Part shown: in pieces, positions 29,463 to 38,483 of the stretch
Layout of the letters: each line of letters begins with the position of its first letter
How positions within the stretch are numbered: the stretch's first letter is position 1
NCBI GenBank assembly: GCA_028875855.1
Contig: JAGWVA010000038.1
Location: 1-38,536, forward strand
From: Paracoccaceae bacterium
GTDB lineage: Bacteria > Pseudomonadota > Alphaproteobacteria > Rhodobacterales > Rhodobacteraceae
Direction of reading: 5' to 3'
Length of the DNA: 38,536 nt
The notes under the pieces: generated by a model
Seen by the model: the letters and a program-made list of their open reading frames with translations, nothing else
The model's database searches: none
What the model was told of the DNA's origin: nothing
Program-made: the position numbers and the translations under genes

Positions 29463-29490
29463 TTGACATCACACATTCTGAAATGTGAAT
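29463..29490 (+). promoter_or_regulatory. Rhodanese promoter with ATTC-N8-GAAT operator
   Basis: A consensus -35 TTGACA lies at 29463-29468. ATTC at 29475-29478 and GAAT at 29487-29490 are separated by 8 bases, so the site fills the space between the -35 and the probable -10 (best candidate GAATAT at 29487-29492, 18-base spacing). The pattern equals that of the RND operon operator at 11511-11534 and the published SqrR-type operator. A persulfide-sensing repressor would fit a rhodanese gene. The regulator gene is not in this window. Confidence 0.65.
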
Positions 29491-29583
29491 ATTATTTGTC
29501 CCGACCGCCGCGCGATCTCTTGAAGCGGCGGCCGGCCTTGCCACATGTTCCGCCAGCACCACTCCCCAGCGAAAGGGTTTCCC

Positions 29584-29952
29584 ATGTTCGGCCTCTTCAA
29601 ATCCTCCGGCCCCTCGGTCCAGCGCATCGCCGCCGCCGATGCCGTCGCCCGTGCCAAGAAGGGCGAGATCGTCGTCATCGACGTACGCGACGTCAGCGAA
29701 CTGCGCGCCTCCGGCAAGGCCAAGGATGCGCTGCACATCCCGCTCATGCTGCTGAAGACCAAGGCCGATCCGTCAAGCCCCGAATGCGACAAGCGGCTGT
29801 CGGTGGACAAGCCGGTCGCGCTTTACTGCGCCTCGGGCGCGCGCAGTCAGGCGGCGGGCAACATGATGCTGCAGATGGGCTACAAGGAAGTCTTCAACAT
29901 CGGCGGCCTGCGCGACTGGCACGCGGGCGGCGGTCTGGTGAACCCGGCCTGA
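29584..29952 (+). CDS. Single-domain rhodanese (sulfurtransferase)
   Basis: A 122-residue rhodanese domain. VIDVRDVSELRASGKAKDALHIP is the typical first half, and the active-site loop CASGARS places the sulfur-carrying cysteine at residue 82 with the C-x-x-G-x-R pattern. The C-terminal IGGLRDWHAGGG is also characteristic. Such proteins transfer sulfane sulfur between persulfides, thiols or cyanide; the acceptor is unknown. No signal peptide is seen, so it is cytoplasmic. ATG 29584 is chosen with AAAGGG about 8 bases upstream; the frame to 29545 adds non-conserved residues. It stands alone on the plus strand, divergent from uvrA, with a probable sulfide-responsive operator and a strong terminator. 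Confidence 0.92.
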   Translation: MFGLFKSSGPSVQRIAAADAVARAKKGEIVVIDVRDVSELRASGKAKDALHIPLMLLKTKADPSSPECDKRLSVDKPVALYCASGARSQAAGNMMLQMGYKEVFNIGGLRDWHAGGGLVNPA

Positions 29953-29972
29953 GGCTGTCCCCCGGCAAGACG

Positions 29973-30006
29973 AAACCCGCGCCGAGGGTCCCCGGCGCGG
30001 GTTTTT
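29973..30006. terminator. Bidirectional terminator shared by rhodanese gene and lpdA
   Basis: A 12-bp stem, arms 29973-29984 (AAACCCGCGCCG) and 29993-30004 (CGGCGCGGGTTT), with an 8-base loop. On the plus strand it runs into TTTTT (30002-30006). On the minus strand it ends in GGGTTTCG. It lies 21 bases after the rhodanese stop and 20 bases after the lpdA stop. Confidence 0.9.
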
Positions 30007-30025
30007 CAATGTCGTTCGGCTTCGA

Positions 30026-31420
30026 TCAGAAGTGGATCGCGCGGCCGTAGGCGTCCAGAACCGCCTCGTGCATCATCTCCGACAGCGTCGGATGCGGGAA
30101 GACGGTGTTCATCAGGTCTTCCTCGGTCGTCTCGAGCGTGCGGCCCACGACGTAACCCTGGATCAGCTCCGTCACCTCGGCGCCGACCATGTGGGCGCCC
30201 AGAAGCTCGCCGGTCTTGGCGTCGAAGACGGTCTTCACCATCCCCTCCGGCTCGCCAAGCGCGATGGCCTTGCCGTTGCCGATGAAGGGGAAGCGGCCGA
30301 CCTTCACCTGATAGCCCGCGGCCTTGGCCTTTTCCTCGGTCAGCCCGACGCTGGCGACCTGCGGATGGCAATAGGTGCAGCCGGCGATGGAGCCCGGCTT
30401 GATCGGATGGGGATGCCCGCCCGCGATCAGTTCGGCCACCATGACACCTTCGTGGCTGGCCTTGTGCGCCAGCCAGGGGGCGCCCGCGATGTCTCCGATG
30501 GCGTAAAGCCCCTCGACCCCGGTGCGGCAGTATTCGTCGGTCACGACATGCGTGCGGTCGATCTTCACGCCAAGGCTTTCCAGCCCGAGATTCTCGACGT
30601 TGCCGACGATCCCCACGGCCGAGATCACGGTGTCGAACTCCTGCGTCTCGACCTTGCCGTTCGCCTCGATATGCGCGGTGACCTTGTCGGCCGCGCGGTC
30701 GAGCTTCTTCACGCTGGCCTTCTCGAGGATCTTCATCCCCTGCTTGACGAACTGCTTCTTGGCGAAGGCGCTGATCTCGGCATCCTCGACCGGCAGCACG
30801 CGGTCCATCACCTCGACCACCGTCGTGTCCGCGCCGAGCGTGTTGTAGAAGCTTGCAAATTCGATCCCGATTGCGCCCGAGCCGATGACCAGCAGCTTCT
30901 TGGGCTCGTGCGGCGGCATCAGCGCGTGCTTGTAGGCCCAGACACGCTTGCCGTCGGCCTCGAGCCCGGGCAGTTCCCGCGCGCGGGCACCGGTGGCAAG
31001 GACGATGGATTTCGCGGTCAGGTCTTCGGTGCCCTTGTCGGTCTTCACGCTCACCTTGCCCTTGCCGGCCAGCGTGGCGGTGCCCATGATGACGGTCACC
31101 TTGTTCTTCTTGAGCAGGTGCCCGACGCCGCCCGACAACTGCTTGGCCACCCCGCGCGAGCGCTGGACGACGGCGTTCAGGTCGTAGCCGATCCCCGTCG
31201 CGCTTAGCCCGAAGTCCTTTGCGCGGTGCATCAGGTGGAACACCTCCGCCGACCGCAGAAGCGCCTTGGTCGGGATGCAGCCCCAGTTGAGGCAGATGCC
31301 GCCCAGATGCTCGCGCTCTACCACGGCCACGTTGAGGCCCAGTTGCGCCCCCCGGATGGCACAGACGTAGCCGCCGGGGCCCGCCCCGATCACGATCATA
31401 TCAAAGGCTTTGGCCGACAT
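30026..31420 (-). CDS. lpdA: Dihydrolipoyl dehydrogenase
   Basis: A 464-residue flavoprotein (E3) that reoxidises the lipoyl groups of 2-oxoacid dehydrogenase complexes with NAD+. The FAD motif GAGPGG lies at 12-17, the redox disulfide is GGICLNWGC with C43 and C48, and the NAD-binding motif is VIGSGAIGIEFASFY. The second FAD contact is YAIGDIAGAPWLAH. The C-terminal dimer interface HPTLSEMMHEAVL supplies the active-site His and Glu. All catalytic residues are present. No E1 or E2 genes are nearby, so its partner complex cannot be told from context. The start has a purine-rich AAAGGGGG upstream, and an inverted repeat lies 17-44 bases before it. Confidence 0.97.
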   Translation of the reverse strand: MSAKAFDMIVIGAGPGGYVCAIRGAQLGLNVAVVEREHLGGICLNWGCIPTKALLRSAEVFHLMHRAKDFGLSATGIGYDLNAVVQRSRGVAKQLSGGVGHLLKKNKVTVIMGTATLAGKGKVSVKTDKGTEDLTAKSIVLATGARARELPGLEADGKRVWAYKHALMPPHEPKKLLVIGSGAIGIEFASFYNTLGADTTVVEVMDRVLPVEDAEISAFAKKQFVKQGMKILEKASVKKLDRAADKVTAHIEANGKVETQEFDTVISAVGIVGNVENLGLESLGVKIDRTHVVTDEYCRTGVEGLYAIGDIAGAPWLAHKASHEGVMVAELIAGGHPHPIKPGSIAGCTYCHPQVASVGLTEEKAKAAGYQVKVGRFPFIGNGKAIALGEPEGMVKTVFDAKTGELLGAHMVGAEVTELIQGYVVGRTLETTEEDLMNTVFPHPTLSEMMHEAVLDAYGRAIHF

Positions 31421-31436
31421 CGCATTCCCCCTTTGG

Positions 31437-31464
31437 AAAAGTAGTTTGCCATTAAACTATTTTT
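31437..31464. promoter_or_regulatory. AT-rich inverted repeat upstream of lpdA
   Basis: TAGTTT at 31442-31447 and AAACTA at 31454-31459 with a 6-base spacer, extended after one mismatch by AAAA at 31437-31440 and TTTT at 31461-31464. The element stands out against the GC-rich surroundings and ends 17 bases before the lpdA start. It could be a repressor operator or overlap the promoter; no regulator is recognised. Confidence 0.45.
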
Positions 31465-31481
31465 CGCAAGCCTGCAATGAA

Positions 31482-31496
31482 GCCTGCGCCGCAGGC
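31482..31496 (-). terminator. Hairpin after the GFA-family gene
   Basis: GCCTGC at 31482-31487 and GCAGGC at 31491-31496 with a 3-base loop, 9 bases after the GFA gene stop, followed on the minus strand by TTCATT. It is a short stem and a possible weak terminator between this gene and lpdA. Confidence 0.4.
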
Positions 31497-31504
31497 CCCT
31501 TCGC

Positions 31505-32017
31505 TCAGCGCATGGCTTGTTCGGGCGGCCAGCCCGCGGCGACCGTGACGGGTGCGTCGAACACATGCGCCACGCATCGGGTGCCGTCGTTCGTCGTCTC
31601 ATGCGCGGCAAAGGCCCGGATTGCGGGCAGGATCACCGCATCTGGCCGCGCCGAGTCGAGGAAGATCTGTTTCGACGTCACCGGATCGAAGGTGATCCAG
31701 CCGGGCGTGTCGAAGGTGCCCACATAGATGCCCACGTAGCCCGGCGCGCGTTCGAAGGTCATGTGAAGCTTCGTGCCGCAGTCGGGGCAGAAATGGACAT
31801 GAAGAAGCTTGCCGCTGCCTTCCGAGCGGTGGTCGTGGACGCGCGGCGCGCCTTTCGTGACGCGATGCGCGGCTTGCGTGAAATTGGCGTTGATCATGAA
31901 CCCCGCGCCCGTCGCCCGCTGGCAATAGCGGCAATGGCAGATCGTCACCCTGAGCGGCGCGCCCTCGGTCTCGTAGCGGATCGCGCCACAGAGGCAGCCG
32001 CCCTCATGCCTGTCCAT
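31505..32017 (-). CDS. GFA/CENP-V family zinc-binding protein
   Basis: A 170-residue protein of the family named after glutathione-dependent formaldehyde-activating enzyme. The zinc ligands follow the family pattern: C8-x-C10 (GGCLCGAIRY), C27-x-C29-x2-C32 (CHCRYCQRATG) and C77-x2-C80 (FCPDCGT). Most members have no proven activity, and a link to formaldehyde here is not supported by neighbours. Its ATG lies 14 bases inside the end of the DUF924 gene, so the two are co-transcribed and translation is probably coupled; a GGGGGTGGG run upstream may serve as the ribosome binding site. Confidence 0.9.
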   Translation of the reverse strand: MDRHEGGCLCGAIRYETEGAPLRVTICHCRYCQRATGAGFMINANFTQAAHRVTKGAPRVHDHRSEGSGKLLHVHFCPDCGTKLHMTFERAPGYVGIYVGTFDTPGWITFDPVTSKQIFLDSARPDAVILPAIRAFAAHETTNDGTRCVAHVFDAPVTVAAGWPPEQAMR

Positions 32018-32597
32018 CGTCGCCCACCCCCTTCAGGCTTTCGACCAGCGCGCCATAGCCGCCCTCGGCCATGAACGTCTCCTCCTCCGCCGTGCTCGAC
32101 CGGCCAAGCGCCGCGTTGCGGTAGGGAAAGCGGCCGAAGCGGCGGATCACCTCGCGGTGGGCGCGCGCGTGCAGCAGGTTGGAGGCGCCGGTTTCCGGCA
32201 TCCTTTCCGTCATCAGCGCGACCGAGCGGTATTGATCGCCGATCTCCTCGGAATGCATGAAGGGCAGATAGAAGAACTGCCGCTCGGGCTCGGGGGCCAC
32301 CATGTCCCAGCCCTCGAGGATGGCACGGTCCGCCGCCGCGCGCGCGCGATCGTCGGTGGCGAAGGCCTGCGCCGTGCCGCGGAACATGTTGCGGGAGAAC
32401 TGATCGGTCAGAACGATGAAGGCAAGCGACGGCCCCGCCCCGTCGATCCAGTGGTCAAGCCCGCCCTCGGCCGCGGCCTGCCAGTCCTCCTGGAACCGGT
32501 CGCGGATCTCGGCATCCAGATCGGCGCCGCCGGCATACCAGCCCTCGGGGCCGAGATCGCCGATCCAGTAGTCCAGAATCTCCGCCGGGTCTGCCAT
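32004..32597 (-). CDS. DUF924 family protein
   Basis: A 197-residue all-alpha protein of the DUF924 (YPR-type, TPR-like) family. Recognised stretches are ILDYWIGDLGPEGWY, FIVLTDQFSRNMFRGTAQAFATD, FYLPFMHSE, HREVIRRFGRFPYRNAALGR and EEETFMAEGG. Function is unknown. ATG 32597 is preceded by AGGAGGGA, a strong ribosome binding site. It overlaps the downstream GFA gene by 14 bases and follows the MFS gene by 63 bases on the same strand, so it may be read from that promoter. Confidence 0.92.
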   Translation of the reverse strand: MADPAEILDYWIGDLGPEGWYAGGADLDAEIRDRFQEDWQAAAEGGLDHWIDGAGPSLAFIVLTDQFSRNMFRGTAQAFATDDRARAAADRAILEGWDMVAPEPERQFFYLPFMHSEEIGDQYRSVALMTERMPETGASNLLHARAHREVIRRFGRFPYRNAALGRSSTAEEETFMAEGGYGALVESLKGVGDDGQA

Positions 32598-32660
32598 GCC
32601 TGTCCCTCCTGCCTCGGGCGAAGGGTGACAGGTTTGACAGGGCGGCGCAACGCGGGCGAT

Positions 32661-33944
32661 TTATCCCGCCGCGGCCTCGGATTCCTGCTGCGCCTCAAAG
32701 GCAGCCTCGGCCTCGTGCTGGGCGGCCTCCACCGCCACGCCCACCGCCAGCGGCGAGGCAGAGGGCGACAGCGGCGTGAAGCTGCCCGGCAGTTCCACGA
32801 TCTCGCGCCGCCGCCGACGCATCATCCGCCAGCCGCCGTAGATCGCCATCAGCAGGTAGAGCAGCCCCATGAACAGGAAAAACCCGCCCTCGCCCACCTT
32901 GGCCATCATCCAGCCGGTGATGATCGGCCCGGTGATCGCACCAAGCCCGTTGATGAAGATCAGGCCCGCCGAGGCGGCCGCCATGTCCGGCCCCTCGAGG
33001 TAGTCGTTCACATAGGCAACGAGCAGCGAATAGAGCGGGTTGGAAATGCCGCCCGAAATGACGCCGATGACGATCAGCACAGGGAAGCTTGGCGAGAAGA
33101 CGACCGGCACGATCATGTCCAGCGTCCCGATCACGGCAAGCGCAAGGATGAGCTGGCGGCGGTCCATCCGGTCCGACAGCCAGCCGATCGGATACTGGAA
33201 CACCAGCCCGCCCACGTAGATCATGGCAACGAAGATCGACAGGTCGCGCACCGAAAGCCCGGCCTGCGTGCCCCAGACCGACACCATGCCGAACTGCGCC
33301 GAGAACACGCCCCCCAGCAGGAACATGGCGACGCAGCCCAGGGGCGAGGTCTCGTATAGCCGCCGGAAGCTCAGCGCCTTGGTCGACTCGAAGGCCGGCG
33401 CCGGGCTGACCGACAGAAGGATCGGCGTGAAGGCGATGGAGACGAGGACCGACGGGATGATGAACAGGATGTATCCCGCCGGATCGGCGAAGTTCAGCAG
33501 CAGCTGCGCGGCGATGATGCCGACCATCTGCATGATGAGGTAAAGCGACAGCGCCTTGCCGCGGTTCTCGTTGGTCGAGGCGTTGTTGAGCCAGCTCTCC
33601 GCCGTGATGTAAACGCCCGAGAAGGAAAAGCCGATCACCACCCGTTCGATGGTCCAGGCGATCCAGTTGGGCGCGACCGCATACATGATCAGCACCGCCG
33701 AGATCAGCGAGCCAAGCGCGGCGAAGACCCGCACATGGCCCACGCGGCGGATCATGTCGGGCGTCATCCGGCTGCCGAACAGGAAGCCCAGGAAATAGGC
33801 CGACATCACGATCGACATCTGCACGGTCGAGAACCCCTCGATCCCGCCCCGGATGCCCAGAAGCGTCCCCTGCATCCCGTTCCCGAGCATCAGCAGCGTG
33901 ATGCCCAGAAGCAGGGCCCAGGAATTCTTCAAGACCGTCAGCAT
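32661..33944 (-). CDS. MFS transporter
   Basis: A 427-residue member of the major facilitator superfamily with twelve predicted helices. It resembles the YcaD-like group, with GIRGGIEGFSTVQMSIVMSAYFLGFLFGS at helices 1-2, the motif-A-like stretch GSRMTPDMIRRVGHVRVF, the group-typical ESWLNNASTNENRGKALSLY after helix 4, and a second-half equivalent in YPIGWLSDRMDRRQL. Substrate unknown. A cytoplasmic tail of about 55 residues rich in Ala, Glu and Gln ends the protein. ATG 33944 has AAAGGA upstream. It lies downstream of queA by 101 bases. Confidence 0.92.
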   Translation of the reverse strand: MLTVLKNSWALLLGITLLMLGNGMQGTLLGIRGGIEGFSTVQMSIVMSAYFLGFLFGSRMTPDMIRRVGHVRVFAALGSLISAVLIMYAVAPNWIAWTIERVVIGFSFSGVYITAESWLNNASTNENRGKALSLYLIMQMVGIIAAQLLLNFADPAGYILFIIPSVLVSIAFTPILLSVSPAPAFESTKALSFRRLYETSPLGCVAMFLLGGVFSAQFGMVSVWGTQAGLSVRDLSIFVAMIYVGGLVFQYPIGWLSDRMDRRQLILALAVIGTLDMIVPVVFSPSFPVLIVIGVISGGISNPLYSLLVAYVNDYLEGPDMAAASAGLIFINGLGAITGPIITGWMMAKVGEGGFFLFMGLLYLLMAIYGGWRMMRRRRREIVELPGSFTPLSPSASPLAVGVAVEAAQHEAEAAFEAQQESEAAAG

Positions 33945-34045
33945 CGGTCATCCTTTCGCGCGAGGTTCCGTCCAGTCTGCCCCGACCGCCATGGCGGGGC
34001 TGTGGCGCGGGCGACATCTCGCCGCCCGTCCGCGCCGTCAACCCC

Positions 34046-35098
34046 TCATTGCGGGATCAGCAGCGACGCATCGCCGTAGGAGAAGAACCGATAGCCCTCG
34101 GCGACGGCATGGGCGTAGATCGCCCGGATGCGATCGGGGCCCATCAGCGCCGAAACCAGCATCATCAGCGTGGATTTCGGCAGGTGGAAATTGGTCATCA
34201 GCGCATCCGTCACCCGGAAACGGAAGCCGGGGTAGATGAAGATGTCCGTCTCGCCCTGCCATGGGCGCATTGTGCCATCCTCGGCCGCCGCACTTTCGAT
34301 CAGGCGCAGCGCCGTGGTGCCCACGGGGATGATCCGCCCGCCCGCCGCGCGGGCGGCATTGATGGCCGCCGCCGCGCCCTCGGTGATCTCGCCCCATTCC
34401 GCGTGCATCTTGTGGGTGGTCACGTCGTCCACCTTCACGGGCAGGAACGTGCCCGCGCCGACATGCAGCGTCACCTCGGCAAAGCGCACGCCCTTGTCGC
34501 GCAGCGCCTCAAGCAGCGGCAGGTCGAAATGCAGGCTGGCCGTGGGCGCTGCGACCGCGCCCGAATGGCGGGCAAAGACGGTCTGGTAATCCTCGTTGTC
34601 CTGCGCATCCGCCGGGCGCTTGGCGGCGATGTAGGGCGGCAGCGGCATCGCCCCCGCCTGCGCAAGGGCTGCGTCGAAATCCTCGCCCTCAAGGTTGAAG
34701 CGCAGGCGCAGCGTGGTTTCGTCCCGCCCCTCGACCCTGGCCGAGAGCGCATCCGAAAAGCGCACCACCTCGCCCTCGGCCAGCTTGCGCATCGGTTTAG
34801 CAAGCGCCGTCCAGCAGCCATCCGCCTGCGGCTCGAGCAGCGTCACCTCGATCTTGGCGGTGACGATCCCCTGCCCCGTCATCCGTTCGCGCGTGCCATT
34901 GAGACGCGCGGGGATCACCTTGGTGTTGTTGAGCACCAGCAGGTCGCCCTTGCGGAACACGTCCACGAGGTCGAAGACATGCAGGTCGCGGAGGCTGTCC
35001 CCCTCGGCCAGCAACAGCCGGGCCGAGGTGCGCGGGCGGGCGGGGCGCGTGGCGATCAACCGCTCGGGCAGGTCGAAGTCGAAATCCGAAAGCTTCAT
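34046..35098 (-). CDS. queA: tRNA preQ1(34) S-adenosylmethionine ribosyltransferase-isomerase
   Basis: QueA transfers and rearranges the ribosyl group of S-adenosylmethionine onto preQ1 in tRNA anticodons, giving epoxyqueuosine. The 350-residue protein shows the full family pattern: [24 protein letters not shown] at the start, [72 protein letters not shown] and [22 protein letters not shown] 35098 ([12 protein letters not shown]) is chosen; six extra upstream codons reach back into the preceding gene. It begins 4 bases after the stop of the YhdP-like gene, so both are on one transcript. Other queuosine genes are not in the window. Confidence 0.97.
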   Translation of the reverse strand: MKLSDFDFDLPERLIATRPARPRTSARLLLAEGDSLRDLHVFDLVDVFRKGDLLVLNNTKVIPARLNGTRERMTGQGIVTAKIEVTLLEPQADGCWTALAKPMRKLAEGEVVRFSDALSARVEGRDETTLRLRFNLEGEDFDAALAQAGAMPLPPYIAAKRPADAQDNEDYQTVFARHSGAVAAPTASLHFDLPLLEALRDKGVRFAEVTLHVGAGTFLPVKVDDVTTHKMHAEWGEITEGAAAAINAARAAGGRIIPVGTTALRLIESAAAEDGTMRPWQGETDIFIYPGFRFRVTDALMTNFHLPKSTLMMLVSALMGPDRIRAIYAHAVAEGYRFFSYGDASLLIPQ

Positions 35099-35102
35099 CG
35101 TG

Positions 35103-38100
35103 TCACTGCTTTCCAAGGCTCGGCGCGGGGCGGCGGAAAAGGTCGCGGAACATCCCCGGCGTGAGGATCGAGAACGGATTGACCGAGACCTTCGGTTGGT
35201 CCGGCGTGCCCTTCAGCGTATAGCTGAACCCGAACAGCCCCTCGCCCGCGCGGGTCAGGACGGACCCGATCCCGTTCAGGAAATAGATCGGCGAGATCAC
35301 GCCCTGCATGTCGAAGCTCTCCGTGCCAAGATGGAAGAGGCCCGCGGCGGAAATCCCCATCGAGGGTCCGACGGCCGAGCCCTTGGTGACGTCGATCGCA
35401 TCCGGCGTCAACCGGAAGTCGGCATTCACGTCGCTGAAGCCGATGCCGGGGCCGTTGAGCTGGTCGATCAGGCCGATGATGCTGATCGCCTCGAGAAGCT
35501 TCGCCAGCCCCGGCGCGCGCACCACCTTGATGTTCGAGATGTTGAGATGGCCGTCATACTGGCCCTGTTCGCCGCGCGGGATCAGCGTCAGGTCCATCTG
35601 CCCGCCCCGCCCGTTCGCAAAGACCTTCGCCGCCGCCATCACCGCGCCCGCATCGGGGGCCTGGATGCGCACCGCCGTCCCGTCCTGCGAGGGCACGACC
35701 GTTCCCTTTACCTGCACAGGCGCGCCGTTCACCCCCGCCGTGAACGAACCGTTGAACCCACCCAGCGTGGTGAAATCGCCATTCAGCCCCGTGAGCGCGA
35801 TCCCGTTCGAGACCGTAAGACGGTTGAGCGCAACGGTGATCGGCACGGCTTCGACCTGTTTCGCCTTGCCGAATTTCGCGCGCCGCAGATCGGCGCTGCC
35901 GCTGCGGATATCGATCGCCGCGGCCCGTCCGACGCCCCGCCCCTTCAGATCGACCGCGCCGGTGAACCATGTGCCAAGCCGCAGCCGGTCGAACCGCGCA
36001 AGGCGCAGCGATCCGTCCGGGTTCAGGTGAACCGACCCCAGCCCGTTCAGCCCGCCTGCCTGAATCTCCAGCTTGTCGATCCGGGCGGGCTCGCCCAGAC
36101 GCCCCTCGATCAGCAGTTTTCCCTTGCTGCCGGGGGCCTTGTAAACGCCGATCTCGGGCATCGAGAGGCTGACCCCCGCAAGGTCCGAGCCAAGGGTAAA
36201 GGTCCCCGCCTTCTTCGAGAGCACCGCCGAAAGCTGCGCCTCGGCCTTGCCGCGCAGCGCGCCCGGCGGAAGGCCGATGTGGAATTCCTTCAGGAAAGCC
36301 TCGGACAGTTCGGCCGTCCCGGTGACGTTGCTCGTCTTGCCCTTGCCGGGGGCGATGCTTTGCGACCAGGTGACGTCGATCGGCAGCACGCCAAGCTTGC
36401 CCTTGCCGCCCACCGTGATCTCGTCGTCCGAGACCCTGACCCGAAGCTGGTCCGACGTAAGCCTGTGGCCCTTGACCAGCTTGTCCGAGCTTACACCGGT
36501 CAGCATACCATCGACCTTCACGTTGATGTCGGGCAGGTCGATCTCGTCGGCCAGCGGCAGGTCGATCTCGGCATTCAGCCGCGCGCGCCCCTCGGCAAGG
36601 TCCACGGGCTCTCCGGCCTTGGTCAGAAAGCGGAAGGGCTCGCTGTCAAGCAGCGACAGGGCCGCGGTGATCGTGCTGTCGGTCTTCAGCTTCACCACGG
36701 CGGGCGGCGGCTTGATCGTGACGTCCGGCACCTCGAAGACCGAGCCCGCGACATCGACATTGCCGCCCTGGGGCGCCACGACATGGCCGGCATCGACCAC
36801 CATCGTATAGGTCTTGTCCTCCAGCACGGCATAGCCCCGCCCCGCCTGGATCGGCGGCATCGTCTTCATGAAGCGCACGTCGGCGTCGCGGAAATCGTAG
36901 CCCAGCGAGACGCGCGGCTCAGACCCGGGGTCAAGCCGCATCGCCGCGCGCACGTTGAAAAGGTTCCCGGTCTGCACGTTCTCGGCCAGCCATTCGCGGG
37001 TCTGCGGCACGAGAAAGACCGGCCAGAGCGCCAGCAGGTCGGAATGGCTGATCTGGTTGAGCGCCGCATCCAACGAGACCTTCCAGCCCTTTGATGTCGC
37101 GGTGAAATCCCCGTTCGCCTCGATACGTCGCGGCCCCTCTTTCAGCATGAGCTGCCCCAGACGCAGGTCAAAGGGTTCCAGCCGCAGCTTGAGATCGATC
37201 GCCCCGTCCGAGAACTGCACAGGCTTCTGGAACAGTCCGGCCGGGTCCACCTTGACCTCGCTGACATGCACCTGCCCCACGAGGCTCTTGGGAAGACCCG
37301 TCTGCATGTCGCCAAGATAGGCGTGCCCCGTCGCCCGCACCCGCAGCGACGCACTTTGCACCGAGGCTTCGGAAAAGGTCACCTTGCGCGTCTGCGGGTC
37401 GTAGTGGAAGGCAAGTGTGCCGCTGTCGAAGGCGATGGGCCGGGTGCCTGCGGTCGGGCGCACGTCGCCCGCGCCGAAGGTCAGCCGCCCGTCGACCCGG
37501 CCGATCTGGCCGTCCGCCCCGATCGCGCCGCGGAAGTCACCCGAGATCGGCGCCTCGACCACCTTCAGGAAGGCCAGCGCCGGGGCCTGCGCCGCGATGT
37601 CGGCGGCGGCGACGTTATCGACCCGGGCCGTGACCCGCGCCTCGGGCGAGCCCTTGCGGGTGACGAAGGTCACCACCGCGCGCGCCGGATCGCCGCCGGT
37701 CGGATTGACCAGACCGAAGCCAAGCTCGATCGACACCGAGCTGTCGTCCTGCATCAGCGCAAGCCGTCCGTCGCCCACCTGCCACGTCCGCCCCGCCCGC
37801 GCGTCGATCAAGGTCAGCGACAGCGCATCGGCCCGGATCGACGAGATGCCAGACAGGACGGGCGTGGCCAGCACCCGGTCCACCTCGGCCAGCACCTCGC
37901 CCAGCGAGGTCACCTGCCTGCGCGCCAACCCCGCCTCGGCGCCGAAGGACAGGTTGATGTCGCCCTGCGCGTTGCGCCGCAGCGTGACCGCCGCCCCCGA
38001 CAGGGCAAGTTCGTCCGGTTGCAACTGCCCCTGCAAAAGTTTCAGCCGGTTGAACCGCACCCGCATCTCGGGCAGGGTCGCGATCCGCTCGCCCCTGGCA

Positions 38101-38372
38101 TCGACCACCGACAGGTTCGTCAGTTGCACCCGCGGGGCGAGGTTGTCCTGCACCGTCAGTTGCACCCCGCCGATCTTCACCTCGGCCAGGCCGTCGAGCT
38201 TGCGGTTCACCCGCGCCTCGATCGAGGCCACGACCCAGCCGGGCGCAGGCAAGGGCCGGCCGGTCAGCGCCAGAAGCCCCGCCCCTGCGACCGCCAGGAG
38301 CAGCGCAAGCGACAGGACCATCCAGAGGCCGAAACGGCCCCGACGCCTGATCTCGTTGGCTTGCTCGCTCAT
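35103..38372 (-). CDS. YhdP/AsmA-like envelope protein (DUF3971)
   Basis: A 1,089-residue protein with one N-terminal membrane anchor (about residues 13-36, [17 protein letters not shown]) and a very long periplasmic part made of beta-rich repeats. The DUF3971 region includes [24 protein letters not shown], and the AsmA-type C-terminus includes [34 protein letters not shown]. Family members such as YhdP and TamB are thought to form a groove that moves phospholipids between inner and outer membranes; that role is inferred here. It is the first gene of the pair with queA and is divergent from the peroxiredoxin gene. Confidence 0.85.
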   Translation of the reverse strand: MSEQANEIRRRGRFGLWMVLSLALLLAVAGAGLLALTGRPLPAPGWVVASIEARVNRKLDGLAEVKIGGVQLTVQDNLAPRVQLTNLSVVDARGERIATLPEMRVRFNRLKLLQGQLQPDELALSGAAVTLRRNAQGDINLSFGAEAGLARRQVTSLGEVLAEVDRVLATPVLSGISSIRADALSLTLIDARAGRTWQVGDGRLALMQDDSSVSIELGFGLVNPTGGDPARAVVTFVTRKGSPEARVTARVDNVAAADIAAQAPALAFLKVVEAPISGDFRGAIGADGQIGRVDGRLTFGAGDVRPTAGTRPIAFDSGTLAFHYDPQTRKVTFSEASVQSASLRVRATGHAYLGDMQTGLPKSLVGQVHVSEVKVDPAGLFQKPVQFSDGAIDLKLRLEPFDLRLGQLMLKEGPRRIEANGDFTATSKGWKVSLDAALNQISHSDLLALWPVFLVPQTREWLAENVQTGNLFNVRAAMRLDPGSEPRVSLGYDFRDADVRFMKTMPPIQAGRGYAVLEDKTYTMVVDAGHVVAPQGGNVDVAGSVFEVPDVTIKPPPAVVKLKTDSTITAALSLLDSEPFRFLTKAGEPVDLAEGRARLNAEIDLPLADEIDLPDINVKVDGMLTGVSSDKLVKGHRLTSDQLRVRVSDDEITVGGKGKLGVLPIDVTWSQSIAPGKGKTSNVTGTAELSEAFLKEFHIGLPPGALRGKAEAQLSAVLSKKAGTFTLGSDLAGVSLSMPEIGVYKAPGSKGKLLIEGRLGEPARIDKLEIQAGGLNGLGSVHLNPDGSLRLARFDRLRLGTWFTGAVDLKGRGVGRAAAIDIRSGSADLRRAKFGKAKQVEAVPITVALNRLTVSNGIALTGLNGDFTTLGGFNGSFTAGVNGAPVQVKGTVVPSQDGTAVRIQAPDAGAVMAAAKVFANGRGGQMDLTLIPRGEQGQYDGHLNISNIKVVRAPGLAKLLEAISIIGLIDQLNGPGIGFSDVNADFRLTPDAIDVTKGSAVGPSMGISAAGLFHLGTESFDMQGVISPIYFLNGIGSVLTRAGEGLFGFSYTLKGTPDQPKVSVNPFSILTPGMFRDLFRRPAPSLGKQ

Positions 38373-38483
38373 CCCACTCCGGCGCCCGATGCTGGCGCGT
38401 TCTGCCCGTCCTGCCTGCCTTTAACTTTGTTCCAAACCGACTAAAACACCAGTCACAACATCCCATCGCAAGGAAGCGCCCCC

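Noticed and set aside
31424-31439. Near match to ATTC-N8-GAAT (ATTC-N8-GAAA) before lpdA
   Set aside because: One half-site base differs and the segment is the lpdA ribosome binding region, so the similarity is probably chance.
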